NCBI GenBank assembly: GCA_027575765.1
Contig: JANBPT010000773.1
Coordinates: 1 to 23,571 of the forward strand
Direction of reading: 5' to 3'
Origin: Tieghemiomyces parasiticus
Taxonomy: Eukaryota > Kickxellomycota > Dimargaritomycetes > Dimargaritales > Dimargaritaceae
DNA: 23,571 nt
Positions 19,101 through 23,571 of this stretch are shown piece after piece. A program made the position numbers and the translations under genes. Positions within the stretch are counted from its first letter, which is position 1; each line of letters starts with the position of its first letter. Below the pieces are notes generated by a model. It was not told where the DNA came from. It made no database searches and was given only the letters and a program-made list of their open reading frames with translations.

Positions 19101-20468
19101 ATCGTGATCGACCATAAGACCTTTGAGCAGGTCAAGGAAGAGACGGCTAAGAGAGTTATGGCTGGCGTCCAACCGAAACTAGACCAAGCCGGCGTCATGG
19201 TGGTTTTGGGCGCCCAGGTGAGTGCCGAACCGCCCGAAAATTGTGTACATACTGACACCACTGAGGCCGCCGCGCCCAACAGCATATACAATGTCGAGCC
19301 GGAGCCCGCGACGACTGCACCAGAACCTGTTAGCGAACTCAACACGATGGTGACGACCGCCGTTACCGCTGCTATTGAAATCCTGGCGACTCCACCGGCG
19401 GTTAGTCAGAAGCCTGTGGCGGCCCCGTCGGAAGCCACTAGCAAACTCAGCACCATGGCAATAACGACTACGACCGCTGATATCGAGGCCCCGACAACTC
19501 CGCCGAGGACTGACCTGATGCCCGCTGCGGCTGCGGCCGTGTTGGAAACCACTAGCAACCTCGACACTATGGTGATGCCGACGGCCGCCACCGCTGCTGT
19601 TCAAACCCTGATGCCCGCACCGGCGGTTAGCCCAGAGCCTGGCACGGCCGCGTTAGAAACCACCAGTAATCTCAACGCTGTGGCAACCACGATGACGACC
19701 GATGATATTAAGGCCCCGACTGCCCCACTAACGTCCAGCCTGAAGCCCACTGTTACCATGACCTCTGCGTCCACGCAGACCGAGAATGACATGCGCGCCT
19801 TACACCGTCGCTTAGCGGGAATAAGCGCCAGCTCCTATGCATCCATGCGGGCACAGGCAGGCCTTGCCGCCGCGCTAAGTCGGACACCGCCGGTTGTGAT
19901 GAGCCCCAAGGCCCCGAGCCTTGCCAAACGGCTTAAATCGAAGATCCCCACCACTTCCTCGGTCTCCGATACGTCGCATACGCCCGCGGTTTCCGCGACC
20001 ACTTTGAACCCATCTTCCGCTAGTTCTCGGAGTTGCGTTGCCAAGGTGGTCAAATCGTCCTCGTCACCCATCCGGGTGCCATCATCAGTGCCTCCAACCA
20101 TTTCCGCCTACTTTAGGCCCGTCGGAACTTCAAACACCTCAGGGACCTCAACCCATTACCCGCCGGTCAGCCTAGCAGCCCGCTACAACGGGACACCGAT
20201 CTATCCACCCCACCAACATCGTGATAATAATCACCTATGGACTGACGAGGAACAATCCGCCCTGGACGCCGGAGTCCGGGTGTACGGCCGAAAGTGGCAA
20301 TTTATCTTCCGCGACTACGGCCCGCAAGGGGTGGTGAATACTGTCCTGAAAAATCGTACGGTGGACCAATTGCGGACCCGCGCCCTAAAAATTCATCGCT
20401 ACCGTCAGGGCCATGGACTGCCCCTCGGTATCTACCAAAATACCGCCCGTGAACCCCGCGAAAAATGA
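13041..20468 (+). CDS. Giant Tbf1/TRF-like Myb-domain protein, probably telomere- or chromatin-binding
   Basis: This is one 2475-codon frame. An in-frame TGA at 13020-13022 makes ATG 13041 the first possible start, and it ends at TGA 20466-20468. Domains in order: a basic N-terminus (RGKRGRLAKAK); a helical, Leu/Trp/Phe-rich region at about 160-475 in the place of a TRFH dimerisation domain; and a disordered Thr/Ala/Pro/Ser linker. The linker carries PIP-like (958-968) and SUMO-interacting (998-1008) motifs, Ser-acidic clusters (1544-1620), candidate nuclear signals (K1670/K1687, KRK 1955, KRAK 1979), a helical island (1728-1790) and four tandem repeats (2095-2240). The C-terminus is a Myb domain (2398-2455) with W2400 and W2419, followed by YGPQG and LKNRT (2436-2440) as in Tbf1-type teloboxes. 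Tbf1/TRF/Taz1 proteins bind TTAGGG-type repeats or subtelomeres as dimers; that role here is inferred. The Myb family call is secure. The TRFH call rests on position and helical character only. Length is several-fold above the family norm. Confidence 0.88.
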   Translation: MNTRGKRGRLAKAKTDTPPPTFYAKRTGRKASEGRAGQSLTHGTPDVLQRFRAVRRPSPGRLSFNPFVDTPERSTNGHSDPSVAVSSSPLSSWTTTRREDLTTALPSSLAPAASPEQAKPSRPRDRPRKDTKGAPPRSNRPSNRHSLPAAPASHPEPAPLILQTTLTNYDFTTLKSMALNVLHSMYILLASIFLSPEDAGGDAVQDRLEALTDHPLWGSMTENYLMLSMFANTKFPEATGFFIDLGVATPVPTRTRFHVARATEAVHAANLAIFMHSTLFSFFETVPDQDAPPGTPTVRVTRTTLNSFAALCRQCLETRQFTAAGSRVVQAALARFGQGAEGFLQYVASPNALPIDQRTAETLLMTNVWMSLWRMCHLPRRQLGLAVMENTQTLNRKLLEVADSLREEESLWQYTTVDLLRASFEDLTSRLTLRLESSSSVAILQMVSWAPLAKDYFAILQSTVEAALGDLLETDDEAPAPTIPTAATLSVTENETVPPAIGASDSDMDPTAAQVATAPTADRQSTIEMPSHNGLASEAVTSTDRSVIAPPTTVNSSLPKATPDLLPPTAYPSARATEAASLHLVTARRTTSASLERSSPTSTSTRTRSSSVVEERPAPPAIGSATAVAQKISRAPIPYSTRRQTSLIPSAPAFNTRAQHRHSMPEIQSLLAKSLAAAKVLSPRQPRQKSTTQPSTVEVPTTKQPVVYSSAPDLTRTMATTSEDTTPVKATASPAPISTESTPEPSVETYLAEETHQATQVHLKPSPVEGGRSDTVTSPTAPNPPSGPLTPARAPVCSAVEEPLLHAPPPTFANAHVDEPTVSTEHGESANQLQPPSETDIMATDPLETPSSVLMNDAPAIEAPVKQPVPLAHPEPSDASCSSVPPQGATVELTNGSPAPRPIEAIAAEGTPSVTASPSAADPAHAAPTLTPDMTTDARLTQFIQRFSVSVRRQPAETRPLDAFFKPITTRPTVSPRAPAKVASAATASPASVLSETIVISSDDEAEDAPNTTEIASSAPPPPTPTPTGRLMTLHSPGKAATPKSGPAEVPSTAEREVSQSPDPRVLTPFAAQRPVVPEPGSPKAVPSVVPKWPIIRPTPIIDENSPHNLIAPDPPITSSATGAETGTLGTDVSPAEEPAVDSRPAPPHSPTRSTSVGTMEPTDSEAIAQVPLPATDFTVALPATVEEAVPSIPAAIPPPSTLVPSRPSGTAKEDGPPLGETQATTPIAQLAVDPESTSSNAEGVPPADSGTGAPGTPVPVPADIVDAPSDPESVPPRVAAPNQVSGQAVVSIQIVTEIPADPSQACSVISAEVNCSQAAEVPTESVTIGPSESTVESQPDAPSSLCNDTHLNPGPGAIIAGIITQPAESPLTEETSLTGDGVPPDAPRTSATPSDPPAVSHRTAPSSPVVVERTQDGALLPDMATRESTEPLVLVTTETTGGSPPRKEAVKAVTVAQVQRIEPPATALLGESARPDATNETASPKVPPASPPLPGAMATSASVSQSHSPCAIDTVIVTTSIPKPATRRPSRRNIVFTNAVTGSSSDESSSGEENGPQASDPARSVTVIPINVPLPARLSSAPFQTIRSSSSSSSDSSDSETEPLLAKAVVKSTGDTSDDEIASDDAASIDEAMGTNGSKAGTADPVPVGTAVVKPTHTLATSPPRPTTKRSRSADATHFDLAPPAKRAIISPTETAETIGHPLAGLVSMAPAAALPFTPANLEGRPSPFNSAMAALDVALLREALEDWDWDTLILEVREAKPLVPMTKYTAALRKYATRKHTLGEERPAPLDPAVSTNEGTYARLNGRDLPGTSLAPPEPSAKPGAQATSSNAPKPVPVAHPMRTHRKLPARLTSPPPPAVAPPISDDSGASGPATPAEPMSACSTRSGQLEPDAQIPAVQLARAKLPSNPTSSGSDSNGADHAPSPTTMGGDAYWHNSVKDGPGAATESLSPKRKSPDLQDKSDSSLVIAPDRGACKRAKLTSTLVENHHQHEVQRIEPILSRAGSPPPLVNTESNIEIVIDHKTFEQVKEETAKRVMAGVQPKLDQAGVMVVLGAQVSAEPPENCVHTDTTEAAAPNSIYNVEPEPATTAPEPVSELNTMVTTAVTAAIEILATPPAVSQKPVAAPSEATSKLSTMAITTTTADIEAPTTPPRTDLMPAAAAAVLETTSNLDTMVMPTAATAAVQTLMPAPAVSPEPGTAALETTSNLNAVATTMTTDDIKAPTAPLTSSLKPTVTMTSASTQTENDMRALHRRLAGISASSYASMRAQAGLAAALSRTPPVVMSPKAPSLAKRLKSKIPTTSSVSDTSHTPAVSATTLNPSSASSRSCVAKVVKSSSSPIRVPSSVPPTISAYFRPVGTSNTSGTSTHYPPVSLAARYNGTPIYPPHQHRDNNHLWTDEEQSALDAGVRVYGRKWQFIFRDYGPQGVVNTVLKNRTVDQLRTRALKIHRYRQGHGLPLGIYQNTAREPREK
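19323..19757 (+). repeat. Four-copy tandem repeat of about 37 codons inside the giant gene
   Basis: Copies begin at the Glu codons at 19323, 19431, 19545 and 19656, giving periods of 108, 114 and 111 bases. The protein pattern is E-x-x-S-x-L-x-T-M, then a Thr/Ala run, a hydrophobic residue, and a Pro-rich end. Cores are EPVSELNTM, EATSKLSTM, ETTSNLDTM and ETTSNLNAV. Copies 3 and 4 are the most alike (both ETTSNL), suggesting recent duplication there. All length changes are multiples of three, so the frame is kept. The repeat lies in the disordered part before the Myb domain (about residues 2095-2240). Confidence 0.8.
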
Positions 20469-20556
20469 TCCTCTCCGCCGCCGTTGCCGTTACGTACTCG
20501 TCCGCCCCTCCCTTTTAATGCTGACTTCCATTTAGGAGACGCGAGCCTTGCCCGGT

Positions 20557-20733
20557 ATGAAGAACTTACTTCCACCCGTCTTCCATTATACTGTTAGTAC
20601 GAGTACACATAAAGCCACGCCTTTATATAAGTTTCTTGACGACGCGATACCAGTAAAGCAATACAGAGGTACCATGAGTAGCCACTATAAGAGCACACTG
20701 GTTAGTTTTCATAAATCTGGTCTCATTGATTAA
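20557..20733 (+). CDS. Small open frame, hypothetical
   Basis: ATG 20557 opens 58 codons ending at TAA 20731-20733, 88 bases after the giant gene's stop. The peptide has a balanced composition (for example TPLYKFLDDAIPVKQYRG) and no signal peptide or membrane segment. Codons are AT-rich, unlike the neighbours. It may just be the 3' UTR of the giant gene, and I have no family for it. Confidence 0.15.
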   Translation: MKNLLPPVFHYTVSTSTHKATPLYKFLDDAIPVKQYRGTMSSHYKSTLVSFHKSGLID

Positions 20734-20844
20734 AGTTGCGTGGAGGGGAGTAAAATCTAAATAGCCAGTCAACAGGGCGGATCCTAGAATCGTACTATCC
20801 CTCTCAATCCAGTACGCCTGCTTACTACACCGCTGCTGTCAAGA

Positions 20845-21006
20845 TCACAAACTACACAAACCTAAACTTACCGAGCGCGTGGCGCACAACATCCTGGTAC
20901 CATAAGTTCTCCAAAAAAATACACGACTTCCAAAATCAACATTGAGCTTACTTGCTATAATGGACGTTTCTCTGTACCGTTCTTTGAGCTCTTTCTCTTC
21001 AGCCAT
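20845..21006 (-). CDS. Small open frame on the minus strand, possible exon
   Basis: On the minus strand an ATG at 21006-21004 opens 53 codons. The surrounding frame is open upstream to about 21069 without another ATG. The first 36 residues look like real protein, with a charged helix (EEKELKERYRETSIIASKLN) and then an aromatic stretch (FGSRVFFWRTYG). The last 17 residues look random, so the coding part may stop near a GTACCA donor-like site. It could be an internal exon of a minus-strand gene. No family is recognised, and chance is possible. Confidence 0.2.
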   Translation of the reverse strand: MAEEKELKERYRETSIIASKLNVDFGSRVFFWRTYGTRMLCATRSVSLGLCSL

Positions 21007-21069
21007 AAAAACAATATCTAAGGCCGATTTGTTGTAGCTTGAGAGGCCGTCACTGCAAGGAATCCACAA

Positions 21070-23544
21070 CTACTTCCAGTATGATACACTTCCTACTGTG
21101 CAGTCGCTATCGTTATATCCCTGAGCAGCCTGAAGTCATAGGAGGGGGACGGGGGGGCAGGCCAGAACCGTAGGGAGTCACTTAAAACCGGTCTGACGTT
21201 GGTATCGGTAATATAGACATGGGTGGCTGCAGCGTGAGGCGGTAATGCTTTGCCACGGTAGAGCCACCGAAAGGGTGACAGTTTTTTATCAGATACTTCC
21301 GCGGGTCTTTATCCTGGGCCTGGACATGGACTGCTACCTCCACTCAACGCCGTGGTTGTCGGAGACCTTGTCCCAAGCGGCTTGGCGTTCAGGCGCAACT
21401 TGCGTTGCCAGAAAATTAATCCCGCCAGCTAAACCTTGGGTATGGAGCAGCTCCGGCGGGTCTGGTTCGGAGCCGAGCCGCCTTGAGGGTACTTCGACGG
21501 GCGGCTAGCACCAGCAGGTGGATCCTAAGCGCATACCCAACCCTCGTCACCTGCGACGATGAGCTTAAGCGGCTACTCACTGGCTCCTCCCCCGTCGGAC
21601 CTCTCTAGGACAGTGGTGGCAGTCAGGTCAGATGGAAATCCAATCTGCCATGTGGCCCTCACAATATAATAGGTAAATGAGGACCCGCTGATAACGGCTG
21701 GCTGAACTGGGTGAGGTACGGGATGGGGCTGCAGAAGTCGGCATGATGGATCAGTAAAGCGGTAGGCTGCGGAGGGTGGAATGACCTGCTTGTGAATATG
21801 GATATATAGGAATATAGAATCCAACCATTCGGGTATCCGCCTTGTATGCTTCTAGGCTTCGTTTCTAGGGCCGGCGTCTGAGGTCTTGGGCTCCGCCAAA
21901 CGGGAACATAGAGCGCCTTGCCCACAAGCATCCCTGCACTCAGCCGGGTCGTTCTCCTGTCACCAGGTCGTGATATCGGCCACGCACCCTTAGGCATCGG
22001 TATATGATTAATCTATTCAAGTGAACCTCGCTCCGAGTTGGCTATGCAGGAGGCGACTAGATCGTGGCGCAGCCGGTGCGGCCCTAGAACCCATTTCGAC
22101 TGCATGCCGCGGTACTCGTGACGTTCTTCGGCCGCCATTCTGCACCCACTCCCTCGCATACTAGGACTTCCCTGGGGTCGGCCTGATGGCCGAGAGTGGC
22201 GACTTCCTCCATAAATAACGAACTCTAACCCGCTTCGGTGGCCCTTGGAGCGGCATAGGCGTGCTGAACACTTGACCGCGGCGCAGCGGTATGCAAATAT
22301 GGCTGCCACGTCACACAGCCGCCCAGGGTTGCTGCATAGGTTACGGGCTCGGCGGACCGTTTCGGATTTGCTCGCCGTTCCGCCTATCGGCTGCTTTACA
22401 CTGTCAAGCAACGTAGGGCGGCGTTCGGCAATCGGGCCGACTGCACTGTAGGCAATGGGTGGGGGAGGGGAGGCAACCGTTGGCACATTCGATGTGCAGT
22501 CTAATACCACCAGAGGAGAGAGGGTAGGCCTGGTACCGACGAGCTTTTAACCTGCGGAAGAAAGACCGGGACGGTGGAGCGCACTTGTCGACCGTTTCGA
22601 CCCCAGTCACACCCGAGTCTCTCGATCTATTCCGGAGGCTAGACATCCCCTTTGTTTTCTGTATTGGACGCTGGTAGCCGTTATCACGAGGGGGGGGTTT
22701 CCAAGGTGTATAGAAGCCCCGATGTCGAGAAACCAGGGCGACTGCTGCCAGTACGGACTCGGCCAGGGTGGGTCCTGGCTGGCGCCGTCCGGAGCGAGGG
22801 CAGTAGCTCGACCCAGAAGAGGGAACGAAAGATCACTTGCGCACGTGCCCGCAACCGTTAGACCGGGCGCTGCCCTCCAGATCCTGAAGGATTCGGTTCA
22901 CCGGCTGACAATGGTAATGGGTACACCGTAGGAGTCGGCACGGGAGGGGAGGGCGAAGACCACGGAATCCACATTATATGGCCCACATCGCGTTGATGCA
23001 TCCGTGGACTTAGGATGGCTGCACACCATCGTTTAGTGTGTGTGTAAGGGCCGACATGGCAGAGCTTTCTCTTGCAGCGGTTGGATCCGGGCTCCTACGC
23101 AGGCCCTGGCGCCGGAGCCGGTATGGTATGCACGGCGCAAGCCACAACATGCGCCAAGGGAGGTTTCATTTCCTCTCGGAATATTTCATCATAGGGGAAA
23201 ATTTTACCGTGACGCTTCATTCCGACGGGTACCAGTGCCCACAAAACCTATAAACTACACCTCGGCCTGACCAACACCCCTGACAAGCCACGCAGGCAAG
23301 TATAAAACGGTGTCCATTGCGCGCCCCACGTAAGGGCCAAGTACACCACTCTGCTTCGATGCGAGCGATTCCGCCCCAGTAACCTCACCAGCAGCGACTT
23401 CTTCCCCAGTCACATTCCCCAGTGGGCTTCTTATTCACCCGTCAGGCGTGCTTGCCAACCCCACCTGTGACTTTGCCAGATAGCCAGATGCCCATTGCCC
23501 TACCGCTTCAGGCCGGCCCATTGCCATTACACTAATTTCGCAAC
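21070..23544. other. Region without a convincing gene
   Basis: The longest frame is a GTG-started 165-codon frame on the minus strand (22013-22510). It is rich in Arg, Ser and Cys with no domain pattern, typical of a chance frame. Other frames are under 115 codons, and many start at GTG or TTG. I see no tRNA, rRNA or transposon signature. From about 23270 the + strand becomes CCA/CCC-rich, resembling the leaders of the two large genes, so a gene may begin just outside the window. Confidence 0.5.
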
Positions 23545-23571
23545 AGAGAGAGAGAGAGAGAGAGAGAGAGA
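23545..23571 (+). repeat. (AG)n dinucleotide microsatellite at the window edge
   Basis: There are 27 bases of uninterrupted AG repeats, reaching the last base of the window. The true length is unknown because the window ends inside it. It may mark a contig end, since such repeats often stop assemblies. Confidence 0.95.

Noticed and set aside
22013..22510. 165-codon minus-strand frame
   Set aside because: It starts only with GTG, is rich in Arg, Ser and Cys, has no hydrophobic core pattern or family motif, and its length is within chance for a window this size.
23545..23571. Terminal repeat considered as a telomere or CRISPR-like array
   Set aside because: It is a plain AG dinucleotide microsatellite with no spacers and no telomere-type unit.

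Overview
The window looks like nuclear DNA of a fungus. It carries an APSES-domain transcription factor, a family known essentially only from fungi, and a very long protein that ends in a Tbf1/TRF-type Myb (telobox-like) domain. Both genes are single uninterrupted open frames with GC-rich third positions, on the + strand, separated by several kilobases of sequence with no convincing gene. The low gene density, the very long threonine/alanine/proline/serine-rich disordered protein and the lack of introns would suit an early-diverging lineage, but I cannot name a genus from this sequence.

Layout. Positions 203-967 hold an open frame with coding-like codon use and no plausible in-frame ATG at its left end, probably the 3' exon of a gene of unknown function. 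About 968-7440 holds only scattered weak open frames. About 7440-8135 is a pyrimidine-rich upstream region with a TATA-like box, leading into the APSES gene (8136-9578, 480 aa, StuA/Phd1/Efg1-like). 9579-12650 is again mostly empty, with an 8-bp inverted repeat and one interrupted coding-like frame (10850-11359). 13041-20468 is a 2475-codon gene. Its product has a helical, TRFH-like region at about residues 160-475, about 1900 residues of mostly disordered linker with recognisable short linear motifs, and a C-terminal Myb domain from residue 2398. After it come two small weak open frames, about 2.5 kb without a clear gene, and an (AG)n microsatellite that runs to the window edge.

The most interesting object is the 2475-aa protein. 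From memory of the family it is about four times longer than yeast Tbf1 or fission-yeast Taz1. Its linker contains a PCNA-binding-box-like motif (TRPLDAFFKPI) followed 29 residues later by a textbook SUMO-interacting motif (IVISSDDE). A second copy of the PIP-like core lies just before the Myb domain (TISAYFRPV). Positions in the Myb recognition helix that contact telomeric DNA in human TRF1 appear to be substituted. Together these suggest, as inference only, a chromatin or telomere-associated scaffold that couples DNA binding to SUMO and replication-clamp interactions.

Neither main gene looks co-transcribed with the other: about 3.5 kb separates them and each has its own pyrimidine-rich leader. 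I saw no rRNA gene, complete tRNA gene, CRISPR array, insertion sequence or recognisable transposon protein.
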